DNA of 64,000 bases. It comes from Polytrichum commune. Taxonomy: Eukaryota; Streptophyta; Polytrichopsida; Polytrichales; Polytrichaceae. Each line of letters opens with the position of its first letter. Position 1 is the stretch's first letter. The stretch covers positions 32,364,001 through 32,428,000 of the forward strand of contig OX485809.1 of NCBI GenBank assembly GCA_950295325.1, given 5' to 3'. Shown one piece after another: positions 49,416 to 61,526 of this stretch. Below the pieces are notes generated by a model. That model was not told where the DNA came from. It searched no databases and saw nothing but the letters and a program-made list of their open reading frames with translations. The position numbers and the translations under genes are program-made.

Positions 49416-50270
49416 TTGGATAGGAATGGACTTAGCCAAATAAGAAACTTATGGAATATGGAGAACAACAAGGTCCTTGAGGATAGAGAAGTTTCCAGGA
49501 AATTAAAACATGATCATAGAGAACTTGGGCCAGTTGAAGCTATGACTAATTCCATTCCCAATCATTGGAAAACTTTGGTACAACAAAGCAACATCCATGT
49601 CCCCATTGGGAGTTGAGTTGGATGTTTTGAAAAAAAATAGGCTAGATGCCCATCCTAGTGTGATCTTCCAAAGTAGTAGACTCTTTAGACCAATTCTTGA
49701 TTTTTCATGGGCCCCTTTCCCACCCACTACCACCAAATGTTCTCAAGTTCCAATTATCACTCGTATCGTGAATATGGACTCACCCAAGGAACTTGAAATT
49801 AACATAAGAGCTAGTTAGGTTTTGCCTAGTCATAGTGTGCACCATTAGTAAAGGAGAGAGAAAATCTAGCATGGATGTCTACATTGAAAGAAGTAACTCT
49901 TTGGGAATGGACCTCTTGACTTCAATGCAAAGTAGGAGAGGAATTTCTAAACGACATTTCTACCATTGGGAGAAACCTACTTTAATCAAAACATCCACCA
50001 CCTAAAACAATTTTCATAAAATGGCAAGGCATTCTCACCCCTCAGCTCAAGTTTTAATGGGGAAATATGTGGGACACAAACATAAGCAATGTAGAAAGAG
50101 AATTCAATTGGTCGATTTGGCAGAGAGTAATTGTTGTTAATTTGTGGAGAGCCATGATTATTATGGACATTGATGACAAATGCCCCATGTGCACGAATGA
50201 CATTACGGAAACCATTGCACATAGATTATGAGATTGCATGGTGGCACGCAAAGCATGGATTCGAGGAACG
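49416..50270 (+). pseudogene. 3' part of a degenerate LINE (zf-RVT region)
   Basis: Frame 49416-49616 reads like the segment after the LINE reverse transcriptase: IRNLWNMENNKVLEDREVSR and IPNHWKTLV. Farther on, the plus strand at about 50160-50260 reads DKCPMCTNDITETIAHRL, stop, DCMVARKAWI. This matches the CPxC...ETxxH...C...W pattern of the zf-RVT domain of plant LINEs. Stops and frame changes show that it is dead. Upstream (48500-49400) I find no clear reverse transcriptase motif. Confidence 0.5.
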
Positions 50271-50291
50271 CTATCATGTGAGTAGTGAGCA

Positions 50292-50480
50292 ATGAGCAGT
50301 GAGAAGGGAAAACATCATGTGCATCATGTTACCTCATATGAGGTTGAAGAACATGAAGAACTGGCTAAGGAACAAGAAGTAGTTGATGAAGAAAAAGATG
50401 AACACGAGGAAATAAACGAGGATGAGGATGAGGCCTACAAAGACTTTCATCTAAAGGAAGTTCATAATCATTGCTTCTAG
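50292..50480 (+). other. Glu/Lys-rich short frame after the LINE relic
   Basis: A 62-codon frame beginning MSSEKGKHHVHH and dominated by Glu, Asp, Lys and His. It probably reflects purine-rich simple DNA or LINE 3' sequence. No evidence for a gene. Confidence 0.2.
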
Positions 50481-53400
50481 AGGAAAGCATGGACAATTTT
50501 CCGCATCATGATCCTCCCAATCCCACTCAATTTGGTGTTACCCGCATATAACAAATGAATCCATGAACGTTGCATTTTTGGTTAGACCGACCCACTTCTG
50601 GAGGTGGTTTTTGTAACATAATTTGGATCTGAACTCTCTAACATTCTACCAACCTATGGTACAATTTATGGGTCTTACCAACCACTTTCATATTGCCGAC
50701 CAGCTAGCATTTTAGTAAGATTGGCCAACTTCACGAGATAGTTTTTTCAAACCGAGTCCGGATCTGGCCTCTTTAACATTCTACCAACCTATGGTAGAGT
50801 TTTGGGGTCATTTTGACCTCTTGCCCTAGACGTCCTCTCATGAGTGTCACGTCTGCACATACCCACCCTCTCTACTTCTTAATGCATTCCTAGGTAAAAC
50901 ATCACAAGTTGTCCGATGCACACTTTCAATAACACATTCAACACCTTTGTCTTGTCAAAAATTATGGACTATGTTAGCTTACAAGATGAGCAGTAATAAG
51001 ATAATACCAACAATGAGTCTCTTTTAATCCTTTTTACAACACTTTATTGCTTGTTTTTTTGGATTGTTGTCTATTTGGACCGCCACATATTTCCAAGATG
51101 CTACATGTCTAGATCTAGACCTCACAAGCACACAAACTTTCCCTAAGAATCTAAGCTATCTTTGCACATGTGAACTACGAAGGCCAAAATGCTCTAGGAT
51201 AATCCTTATATACTTCAAAATAACTACATATTAGGTAGGTCAACTTGGTAGGTTGCCACCCCGACAAAACACTGCAACTAGTTGCCCTGATGCATTTTTG
51301 CCCTATGTCCAGTTCACGACCACTTGGCACACTGATATCATAAAAAATGATCAACTGGTAAAAGACTCACAATGCCGATCTAATAACTTTGGACCTACAA
51401 GTCATTTTATGACTAACTAAGTTACCATGACCAATTAATAATTACTATTATCAAATAGAATTTTCACTAGTAAAATAAGAAAAAAACCCCACTTGTAGAC
51501 AATCTAGAAACCAATTGTATTAAAGAAAATTTGAGGTCAAATAGTAAACTGGCATTTTTTGCCCCCTCGACAATTTGTGACCAACTAGTCAATTTTTGAC
51601 AAGTTGGTTTACTGAGGATATTTATGTTCTTAAAACATAATGCTAAATCTTACCTTTACAATTTGTACGTGGTTCTTCATGGATGTCAACATTCTCTTAT
51701 GGGCAATTCAAACTTGGACTAGTTGCATCATTTTGGGCTAAATCAAAATGATCAGTGGTGTAATGAAAATCACAAGTGTCCTCCTCTCCCATGTCCTTAA
51801 ATAATTGAGCTTCTTTCTGCCTCTTATGCACCCAATGAGCTATTCACAAACATCCAGGTTCAATTTCAAGTGGTCTCATACCTAGAGTTGCACATCCATA
51901 CACATGGATAAGTATTATGAACTCCACCATGATCTACTCCGACAAACACCACACAAGTCAAAACGCAACAACCCTACACTCACATAGAATACTCTTTGCA
52001 AATCTAAATGTACAAAGAGGATCATGGCGTTGTACCCTAGCAAGTCTGACGTTGGAGGCTAGAGAGAGAGCAAGCTCAAAGCAATGCGTCGGAGGGAAGG
52101 AGCGAGCTAGCACTGCGAATCGAAAGCCAAAGTAGACAACATGCCGTGGAGGAACAACTCACCAACAACCACACATATCTCACATGGGCGGGTTGGAGGC
52201 ATGTGGTAGCATGGCAACAAGCAAGGCATGTGGGTCAGGATGGGCAAGTGCATAGTGGGAAGTTGTGTGTTTTCTTCATACTGGATTTGTGGGATTTGTA
52301 ATTATGGTTTTTTTTATATATTTTCTTTTCTTTTTTGTTTCAATGAAGAGGCCTAAGAATTACTTCTTACCTACATGTTATAGGGGAATGGCCTTATGTG
52401 TAGATTTACAATTTTTATCACATTAAAAATGGGCTTTGTATATTTACAAAATTGACCAAAGTAATACCCTAAGCTCATGTATATTTTGTAAGACTACCCC
52501 ACAATTAATACCCTTTTTGTTCACTCACGTGGTTCCATACATGATATTATAGTGCACCAACCCCCCCTCCCCCGCGGGCATTGAAGTTGAAAAGTGTAGC
52601 TTACACTAATGAACAAGTTCCTCGCACAAGTTATGAGGTCTTACGTAAGGGCAAAGGGTCTCAATAAAATGAATTGTGCGTTGGAGGGGTCTAAATTGTT
52701 TGGATCAACCAAGAACAAATTCAACTTGCCACCAAAATCTTGAGTATAATTCTCATTGTCCATGCAAGGTGAAGTACTCCGTCCCCCACTTTGACACAAT
52801 ATCCGCTAGGGCATGCATTGAGGAGTCTCTCACAGATCATGAAAACGTGGTGTCTCACAACACTAATGTGTTGAAGTTAGAGTGTTTGGAACACCAATGA
52901 CACATTTACATATTGCCTCATGCGTCAAAGAGAGAGTGTCGGGCATTACATGCCAACATAAGGCATTCATGCAATGCCAAACTAGGGGAGCGTAAACATG
53001 ACACACCCACGCCAACTTACAAAAGTTTGAAGGAGTTTCGTTTCAACAACCATGTAGCTACATAATTTTGGTTATTCACAAATGACATCAATTGTTGCGA
53101 GCAAGGGAGCAAGAAGAAGTGGATGCTTGATTAGCCAAACCTTTCGACTGTGTGGCCAGTAAAGGTTGCAAATAACCTTTCAGGGGAGGAGTTTTTTTTT
53201 TTGCATTGGAGGACTTTGGTTTTCACTTGCAGCAACACGAGGCCATGTCTCCACATCATCATTTGGGTACAATTTCCCAACCTTCCCATCCCTCAATCAC
53301 ATTTTCACGTCTTCAACAAATCCAAGTGGTCAAACTACCACCAAATTCTCCAAGGCAATTAACTATAATATGGCGACGCAATTGCCAACACATAAGAATA

Positions 53401-54327
53401 AATGGGAGAATGCATTACACGTGGATGGATATTTTGCGGTGGGAGTGATTGCCATCTCACACCCTAAATTTGGTTGTATCACAACCAAAGTCTCTAAGGA
53501 GGAGGGGACTTACCCGCAGTTGGGAGTGGACTGGTTAGGACTTGAAGACACCTTCGAGGGGTCCTTAACCCTAATATGGTAGTTTTCTTGGGAAACCCCT
53601 ATTGTAAACCAACGTAGAGCCATTTTAAAGAGGCAATGTCTTGTATCCAAGAAGAGGGCACTATATGTGACAACAAACGGGAATTACGTTTGGGAATAGG
53701 TACACGTCAAGATGAGTACATGTATTCAAGTTAGGGTAGGCACAATTCGATGAAATTTAATGTTGAAACATGTGTTGGGCAAAATGTAGGAACTACAAAA
53801 GCTTTTAGGGCATATAAATACTCGGCTTGGTTATTGGTGGAGCTAGCACTAAATGGTCAAAAGGGTATAGCTAGGCGGTGAGACCCGGTAGAGAGTGCTA
53901 GGAGCTCGTGAGGATGGAGGCACATACATGAAGCACATGGGCAAGTCCGAAACTTCAAAGGGAGCTCAAAGGGGTGACTCTAGTGGGAGTGTAGGAGGCC
54001 CAAATTGTCCGTTTGCAAGAAGTGGATTTAAAGGATGCTTCACGGCAAAGCTAGCATTGGCAGCCACACATTTTGGGAGGAGGCTTGAAATGGTGAAGGC
54101 ATATTTGCAGTAGATTATGAGTGTTTTAAAGATGCTTGAGGCCTCCCAATAGTTTAAGAAGGGTCCACCTTCATATCTATATCTATATATATATCTTAAG
54201 CCTATACCTAAACTTGCAGTTCCTTCACCCTTTTTAGTGAGGAATGGAATGCAAGCCAAGTTCAAGACTGATGGAAGCTCCATTGGATGCTAAAGTTGGT
54301 CATATACATCCGCGAGACCCTTCTCTT
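50481..54327. other. No gene recognised
   Basis: The longest frame is 138 codons on the plus strand at 53166-53582 (MQITFQGRSFFFCIGGLW...), overlapped by two others of 70-80 codons. No domain is visible. A TATA-type microsatellite lies at 54172-54194. Confidence 0.25.
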
Positions 54328-54330
54328 TTA

Positions 54331-54829
54331 GGGCCACTTCATACACGAGCCAAGAGCCGTGACCATGAAATTGTGAGAGCCCAAAAGAAAGTGTCCAAAG
54401 GCTGTCCCAACACACCTCCAAAATCATATAATGTGGTCACGGATCCTCAAGTGTAGTGTGAAGTCATATGTGACCAGGCCCTCAACCAAGTGCTATTTCA
54501 ATCAATTTCTATTCATGTGGGTCCTTATATATGATAAAATAGTATAAATCAACAGTTGTGAGCATGCAGAGCGCCATGGTCTCCTAGTTTTGTGTTAGGT
54601 CTACTTCCAAGAGGTGGTTTTTGAAAATAGTCCAAGTGACCATGAAACATTATCCATTTGATGCCATGTAGGAATCCATGTAGACTTTACATCCATCTTG
54701 CATTCACATACTCCGTTGGTCCCTGAAGCAAAGTGTCAAGCGAACTTGGACCGGCTCCGCCTTTTCCACCAATGAGAGTGCTTGAAGTGTAATGGTAGCG
54801 GGCTGTCAGTCTCGTGTGTGAAGTGGCCC
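54331..54829 (+). mobile_element. PIF/Harbinger-like MITE, family H (copy 5)
   Basis: Left flank TTA, right flank TTG (one change). Terminal repeats GGGCCACTTC and GTGTGTGAAGTGGCCC. Length is 499 bp, oriented like the copy at 21580. Confidence 0.75.
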
Positions 54830-54832
54830 TTG

Positions 54833-55894
54833 GTGTATGGTTTTGTGCCAAGAAGGAAAATCGATATCTAATAAATGGAGGTTGGATTCATGAACTTAAG
54901 TTGCAACCGAAACCCACATTTGGATAAAAGGCAACTTGTTATGTAACACAAGCTGATGCCAAGAGGGACTTGTTGGATTCATGATATCACTAACTATGCA
55001 CAACCAAAGGCCACACACATGTTAGTCCAATCTTGCATGCTCTAATAAACATAATTAAATCAAGGGACGTTTGGTACTCAATTTGATTTTTGCTTATGCT
55101 TCATTGTAGATTTGTTAATGCAACACAAATTTATTGTGTACATCTAATCAACAAAATTTGGGGCATACAGAAAACAAACCGAATAATACTTGCATACCAA
55201 TGTACGGGGAGTACCGATGTTTAGTTACAAGCTAGCCGATTTTTTTTGGGAATTTCTGAATGAGTTCGCAATGATTCGGATGAGGTACCAATGTAAGATT
55301 ATCAAGGTTGGAAATCAACCAGTTCAAGGGAGAATAGACCGGCGATATGGCCGGTTGAGGCATCATAGTTCGGGATATTTACCAAGTTAAAATTTTAATT
55401 TTAGGCAAGTAGCCGAAGGGACTAGGGATAGGGCGGAAATATTACTAGGGTAATACTAGAGTCATGACTCATAAGGTCAAAAACCATTGAGGCTAATTTA
55501 TGGTTGGTTCCGTTGTCACTAGGCCGATTAGGGTTTTGAGGCTCTAAGCAGCTAGGGACCCTCTCTCACAAGTATAAGAAGAGTTTGAGCCCCTTGGGCA
55601 AAGTACCTCACTCCCCCGTTAGGGTTTTTCTCTCTACCCCATTCTTGCTCTAAGCTTCCGCTTCTGCTCTTGTATTTTCAATTAGTGTTTTCAAGCTCCG
55701 TGTTTGGCTTCAAGATTAGTGGGCGGCTTCCGATCTTGCACCACTTGTCAATCTCGTTCAAGGGTACATTGAATTATGTTGGTTTTTTTTCCATCTTTTC
55801 TTTTGATTTTGCAATTGTGGGTAACAATAGTTGTAGTGATTGTGGCCATGTCTTGACAATAGATGGATTGTAGATTGAGTGATGATGTTCACGG
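54833..55894 (+). other. Unassigned; promoter- or LTR-like segment near 55540-55680
   Basis: TATAAGAAG at about 55574 is followed by a pyrimidine-rich leader (GTTAGGGTTTTTCTCTCTAC, CTTCCGCTTCTGCTC), as in plant promoters or the R-U5 part of an LTR. No second copy occurs in the window, so a complete LTR element cannot be shown. Confidence 0.25.
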
Positions 55895-56272
55895 ATGCAT
55901 GGGGGTTCGAGGAACATTTATGCTAGATTTTCATGTTGGTGGGTAAGTTGTGGGTGCTTCTGGTGGTTTGGGGGATCAAATTTGGGTGTCGGTTGTGAGT
56001 GGTTCAAAGCCCGTTGGGTTGGAAGCAAAAATTTGGAAGCTATTCTTAGAATTGCTTTGGAGGGGCTAGATGAGAACTTTGATAATATCATTGAAGAGGC
56101 AATTTCTTTGTGGGAAAATGGAACTGAGTACTGGTTCCTACATGCCAACCCTTCACGTTATATGTCTTCGGCAAGTGATGTTTTTTGTTCAATAACTTCT
56201 GTTATGTTCCCAATTCTAAGGATGTCGATTAGTTTCAAGGTTGCATGTATTGTTGTACTAACCAACCTCTAA
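55895..56272 (+). pseudogene. Open frame with possible hAT transposase C-terminal similarity
   Basis: The 125-codon frame includes KNLEAILRIALEGLDENFDN, IIEEAISLW and YWFLHANPSRYMSS. An 'ILRIxxEGPxxxFD...W' pattern is seen in C-terminal parts of plant hAT-family transposases. The N-terminal 45 residues look like read-through of non-coding DNA. Support is modest and rests on memory of the pattern. Confidence 0.3.
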
Positions 56273-58452
56273 AAAAATGTATGCACCCTCTTTAGATCCA
56301 TACATTTTTCAAAGGCTACATTCTTGGCCCAAGATGGTGGGGCTTGGCAAGGTTCAAGTCCTTCCAGGGACACTTGGGATTTCTTTCAACATAAATTCAC
56401 TCCCTTAAAAGCATAACACCAATTTTATTATATATCAAAAATCCAACTTGCTATACTTAACTTCGGAAATATACCGAAGTAACATTTAGAAACTAGGAAA
56501 TTTGCCGAATGGTAAAGGTAAATCTCGGAATTTAATCCAAAAAAATTAGCCTTCGATAGCTTCCGAGTGAAAAGAAAAAAAATCCAAACCGTTTTATTAA
56601 AGGTTGGAAATGTACCGATTTTTGTATACAACTCCCTGGACTGTGCGGCATACATTGTATCTATTGAATACGAGAGGTTCCGTCACTAGTCTTGAATGCA
56701 CAAGCTAATTATGGCCATGTCAAAAGTTGTTGCATCAGGGAAACATGGGGGTAATTTAACCATTGTAATTCTCAATGTTTCAGTGTTTAGTGTTACATAA
56801 TAGTAATACTTTAGTGTTATGGTACTACACTACATAAATTATTGATAATCAAGATAAGCGTACATAGTAGATCAATGTTCACGTTTTGTTCCCTAGAGGG
56901 ACTCACTAACAAAGAACAAGGTGGGAGTGGAGTTTGATGTTCCCCACGACAATCTCCAGAGGGAAACTTCAAAATCCACTCCCCCTTGCTCTTTATTATT
57001 ATTTGAGAACCTGAAGTTTTCATCATCTCCCCTAAGAATATGTGGATAGCATAGTCAGAATAAGCATCGCTTGCACTTGCATTTATGTAACATCAAAATA
57101 CCTTTATCACACAAATATACTATTTTAAATCATTTCAAATTTAAAAAAAAACAACCAAGTCCCTTGAGTTTCAGCTCAACTCTATAGCACTTAAACATTA
57201 GAGCATTCAAACATTGAATGTATGTAACAACTGGACAAAATATGAACATTTACTTGTATATGGTCCCCGAGGGGATATGCTTTGCAATTGCTGACATGTC
57301 CATAATAAGCTCATGCACTCAAGACTAGTGATGGAAACTATGTTGGGATGCACTTTTCATGGGACTAACCTCCAAACACTAGATAACTGGTCTTTCCTTT
57401 TTGTGGATAACTCTAATACAACTTCCGTTTTCCAAAATAAAAATGTGACATCTCGAAAGTAGGTCATAGGATAACAACGGCTAAATGGTGGGTTGTTGTT
57501 CTAACACTTCACGTATCCTTTGTTGATAAAGGGCACCTCAATCCCTATGTCAATGCATTGCAATTTGCAAACTCCGTGTTCGAGACAAGCAATAAAATGC
57601 CCTACAGGCTAGGCTACACCTTCATACAAACACATCTCCCAATGCAAGTTGCTGAATAAAGACAACATGGAACTAATTTTGGAGCTTTGAAGCAGTGCCC
57701 GGGAAGTTTTTGGGCATATATAGTTGGTCAAGATCCTAGTGATCCTAAATCCAATCGGTTACATGTTGACATCTTTCGGTTTTGCTTTATTCACTTGAGG
57801 TATATTCTTCTATAGATTCCTCCAAAATGATTAGTAATTCTCATGAGGTCTTGAACTTCAACTGGTTATTTCTCAAATTTAACCAGTTCATCTGCAACTA
57901 ACCGCCGGTTCTCCCCGAGCCCTGGTTTGAAGGACAGTAGTAAGGTATGTGAGGTGTTATTCGGTTATTTTTTTTCCATGTTCTCCATCTTCTATTGATC
58001 ATATTTCCAGCTTGTGTGCCATTAGCAAATCTATGATGAACTATCAATAAGAATTAGAAATGAAAATTGGATCTTCCTTGATTAAGTTTCAAAACCATTG
58101 AGAATCATATATTCCTTGTGTACTATTTTAGGGCTTTTATGGTGGATGAATGAGAGGTACGCTCATATGGGATCGTTCCCTCTCTCCGATCCTTATGGTT
58201 GACATGGGATGTTTAAGTGACAATCTTGAATGATTTTCATCCTATAGCAACTTGATCAAAACATATCAACTTGCAAGGCTTCGAAGATTGTGAAGTTGTG
58301 AGTACCGTGTTTGGGCGAATGTATTGCGATGTCTAGCTAAACACATCCATTGGAAGGTGTAAAAACAAATATAGCCATTCTATAGTCTAGAAATTGTTTT
58401 TGGGGAAAATATTGTGACTTGAAAATGGCATCAAATACTACACCAGTTATGT
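56273..58452. other. No gene recognised
   Basis: AT-rich intergenic DNA; frames under 80 codons. Contains family E copy 3 at 57695-57925. Confidence 0.3.
57695..57925 (+). repeat. Dispersed repeat family E, copy 3
   Basis: CCCGGGAAGTTTTTGGGCAT, CCAATCGGTTACATGTTGAC and CTTGAACTTCAACTGGTTAT follow in family order, ending near GCCGGTTCTCCCCG. Confidence 0.5.
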
Positions 58453-58830
58453 CAATTAGTGAGGGAGGGCTAATAATGAGTGTGGAAAATTAGTGAAGGT
58501 GATACTAAAATTCTTTACGCTATGAAATTAGTGACACCAAACAATCTAGGGAGCATTATTCAATCTCAACATTGTTCATTGAAATTTTATTATTCATAGC
58601 ATCGCTATTCACTAAAATTATCGGCACTATTTAACTTGACCCATCATTGTTTGCGTATAAATGTTTATATCACTCTACGAGCATCTTAGAACACGCACTA
58701 TGATGACTGAACATGTATTCATCAATTTAGTATCACTCAGTAAAAAATTTAGCCCTCGCTAATTTTGAGAGTTGGCCAAATAGTGTGTGTTTATGGAATT
58801 AGTTCCACAGGCACTAATCGGGATAATATG
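58453..58830 (+). repeat. Dispersed repeat family F, copy 2
   Basis: Opens GAGGGAGGGCTAATAATGAG and closes GGCACTAATCGGGATAATAT. The closing phrase resembles the end of the MITE at 8781-8979, so this may be a larger relative of that element. Confidence 0.55.
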
Positions 58831-58897
58831 TGTAGTTAGATTGAATAGTGGGCTCGTTCTTACATGAAACTCCTTCATATATGATGAATGAGATTAC

Positions 58898-58933
58898 TTG
58901 GACGTCACAAGGCCTGGGCCTTGTGACGTCCAA
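58898..58933. repeat. Perfect 17+17 bp palindrome with GACGTC core sites
   Basis: TTGGACGTCACAAGGCC, two bases (TG), then its exact complement GGCCTTGTGACGTCCAA. Each arm contains GACGTC within GACGTCAC, the C-box/CRE type core bound by plant bZIP proteins. Confidence 0.85.
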
Positions 58934-59334
58934 TAAACGCAAGCTTCGTGTGGTTCTTGATAGCATAGCAAGGTGTGTGGACCTTGCACAAACACTCTTC
59001 TTGATTGGACACTTACATTTGAGCGACGTATGGAAAAACTTATGCTTAGAATGGACACACACAAAATTAAAAGAACATGTTACGATGATATTGAACTATG
59101 TGTTCAAAACATAGACATCAGTGTAGGTTCAATACTTAACAAAATTAGGAGAATCTACGTGTTCAATTAACAAATGTGAGAACCTTCATCTTGACGTCTT
59201 ACATTTTTCTATTTTAACTTCAATTTGTCAACTTTGAAATGACAATCTTTAGGATTTGCAATTGTGAGGGGACTCCATAACATTGTTATGTGAGACTTGA
59301 GACTTGACAGTATCATGAGGAATATTCCCCATAT

Positions 59335-59703
59335 TCATACCAAATATGAGGAATCTCCGAGAAAATTTGGTGGAATATTGTTGGTCCCACAGAACATTGT
59401 CATGCATCTGAATGATGTTATGTCTTTGAACAAGATAGAACCATCAGCAGGCTCAAACCTACTTCGGTATAATACCAATGTTGCCACTTTTGTTTCCCGG
59501 TTCGCAATTATTGATCGAACGAGAGATTTTTCTGCACCAATCCAACGGCCAAAAATGTCTGTGGAGTTGGAGTTGAAGTCGCCCACAAACATAGGGTCAC
59601 ATGCTTTTGTGCTTAAAATAAAGGGGGGGAGCTCGAATGCCGAACAAACGGAGCATGGCGTTGGGAACACATGGGTGTGTCTCTTGTGATAATCCAAATG
59701 CAT
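59335..59703 (-). pseudogene. Weak LINE-endonuclease-like relic
   Basis: A minus-strand frame contains FVGDFNSNSTDIFGRWIGAE. A GDFN motif is typical of APE-type LINE endonucleases, where it is usually followed by variable sequence. No other endonuclease motif is secure. An overlapping plus-strand frame (59297-59689) is equally long, so this is a weak call. Confidence 0.22.
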
Positions 59704-59796
59704 GCTGCAGTACTACACCAACCACAAGGACTGACTACAAGGACCTTTTTACCCTCGGCCACGTGTTGTGCCTTGTGTGCTCCGGAACTCCCCAAG

Positions 59797-60059
59797 TAAG
59801 ATATTCTCTTATCCAACACTCGCAAAGAAAGAGACAAACAAAAAAAAGAGAAAAGAAATCAAAGCCCGCGTGGTACAATGAGGGTTTGGTCTTGCAACAC
59901 CTACCCAAGGGCAGGGAGGGGAAGGTGAAAACGCCGAATGCTATTGTGAAGTTTGGAGGTTGTTGTTTTCGCGAAACCCTACATCAAGGTTAGAGACCCC
60001 GCGTTAGTTTGGTGAAGTTAGATATTAACAAGCAATCTACAGGGGTCGGATTTCTAACA
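59797..60059. repeat. Tandem array unit 1 (truncated)
   Basis: Matches units 2 and 3 from ATATTCTCTTATCCAACA to the right end GATTTCTAACA, but its first ~40 bp are replaced by unrelated sequence. It therefore marks the left edge of the array. Confidence 0.75.
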
Positions 60060-60135
60060 ATATCCCTCTTGGCAAGCGGTTTCGATCCCTGACACCTATC
60101 GAGGGATATTGTTAGAAATCTAACCCCTGTAGATT
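60034..60135. repeat. Hairpin across array junction 1 (35-bp arms, 32-nt loop)
   Basis: The left arm at 60034-60068 and the right arm at 60101-60135 pair with two mismatches. The loop at 60069-60100 reads TTGGCAAGCGGTTTCGATCC and twelve more bases. On the minus strand it contains GGATCGAAACC, identical to the T-arm/B-box text of plant initiator tRNA-Met as I recall it. Confidence 0.7.
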
Positions 60136-60422
60136 ACTCGCGAGTCGGATATTCTCTTATCCAACATTCACAAAGAAAGAGACAAAGAAAAAAAGAGAAA
60201 AGAAATCAATGTCCGCGTAGTACAATGAGGGTTTGGTCTCATAACACCTATGTTCACAACACCTACTGAAAGAAGGGGAGGGGAAGGTGAAAACGCCAAA
60301 TGCTATTGTGAAGTTTGGAGGTTGTTGTTTTTAGCAAAACCCTAAATCAAGGTTAGAGACCCCACATTAGTTTGGTGAACTTAGATATTAACAAGCAATC
60401 TATAGGGGTCAGATTTCTAACA
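60110..60422. repeat. Tandem array unit 2 (complete, 313 bp)
   Basis: Starts TGTTAGAAATCTAACCCC and ends with its near complement GGGGTCAGATTTCTAACA. With the flanking GAGGGATAT/ATATCCCTC the inverted ends reach about 35 bp. TG...CA termini fit an LTR, while such long inverted ends fit a foldback or TIR element. Non-coding. Confidence 0.8.
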
Positions 60423-60472
60423 ATATCCCTCTTGGCAGGCAGTTTCGATCCCTGACACCTATCGAGGGATAT

Positions 60473-60786
60473 TGTTGGAAATCTGACCCATGTAGATTAC
60501 TCGCGAGTCGGATATTCTCTTATCCAACATTCACAAAGAAAGAGACAAAGAAAAAAAGAGAAAAGAAATCAATGTCCGCGCGGTACAATGAGGGTTTGGT
60601 CTCATAACACCTATGTTCACAACACCTACCGAAAGGAGGGGAGGGGAACGTGAAAACGCCAAATGCTATTGTGAAGTTTGGAGGTTGTTGTTTTTTAGCA
60701 AAACCCTAAATCAAGGTTAGAGACCATGCGTTAGTATGGTGAACTTAGATATTAACAAGCAATCTACAGGGGTCAGGTCTCTAACA
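60473..60786. repeat. Tandem array unit 3 (complete, 314 bp)
   Basis: Starts TGTTGGAAATCTGACCC and ends CAGGTCTCTAACA. It is highly similar to unit 2, with a few substitutions. Confidence 0.8.
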
Positions 60787-60834
60787 ATATCCCTCGGTAG
60801 GTGTCAGGGATCAAAACAACTTGCCAAGAGGGTC
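60787..60834. repeat. Array spacer 3, inverted relative to spacers 1 and 2
   Basis: After unit 3 the ATATCCCTC end is followed by GGTAGGTGTCAGGGATCAAA and ACAACTTGCCAAGAGGG. This is the reverse complement of the spacers at 60069-60100 and 60432-60463. The flanking unique sequence begins at about 60833. Confidence 0.75.
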
Positions 60835-60959
60835 GATCTGGTTTAAAATAACAACCCCCGGGCTCAACAACAATAATCAAGGTTTCATCCTCCCCGCTCT
60901 CTTAGGTCATCTTCCCCCTCCATAGGTGTTATGACATTCACTTGTACAATGAGAGACCT

Positions 60960-61430
60960 TATTCTAATTCTAATTGAACACGTCCCATGTAAGTATTAGT
61001 TTTATATGACATCCGTCAACGGAAACCTTGTTATGAGCCGTATGACCAAGACCTCATATGCTTGTAGTGAAGGTATGTGGCCCTCTCATGGCTACTTTTG
61101 ACTCCACAAACAAATATGGTGGTCGGATCGGCTCATGAATCGTCGCACATGGTGTCAATCGCAAATCACAAAGATTGTTCATATCAAATTTCGTTATGGG
61201 GTTTGAGATGTTAATGTTCTTAAGAATCCATTTTGAAGATTATATTTTCCTTTAAATGGTCCAATATACCAGTTTTAATTGTGTCGGCTATTGCACCTAA
61301 GAATGGTATGTATATTTTGAGCGCATAGTCCAATTCCAAGTGTAGCCCATTTCTGTATGTTGCTCATTCTGAACTACAAGTGGTGCCATATGCCACTCAA
61401 TTACAGGTGTGCAATTAAGAAGATTCATCT
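60960..61430 (+). repeat. Dispersed repeat family A, diverged copy
   Basis: Carries GACTCCACAAACAA, a GGATCGGCTCATGA phrase, TTTGAGCGCATAGTCCAATT and a final GCCACTCAATTACAGGTGT, matching the long copy at 47880-48500 with many changes. Confidence 0.4.
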
Positions 61431-61526
61431 ATACAACACACAAATCTTACTCCTATAATTATATTTTGTAATAAAATGAGCATAGTTGTTATTCTTAGAA
61501 TACTATAATTCATGTTTGATGGTTTT

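Noticed and set aside
53166-53582. 138-codon plus-strand frame as a gene
   Set aside because: Three overlapping frames of similar length occur here, and no domain, exon signal or codon pattern supports any one of them.
59797-60834. CRISPR-like array
   Set aside because: Units are about 313 bp and the spacers are nearly identical to each other, in a plant genome context.
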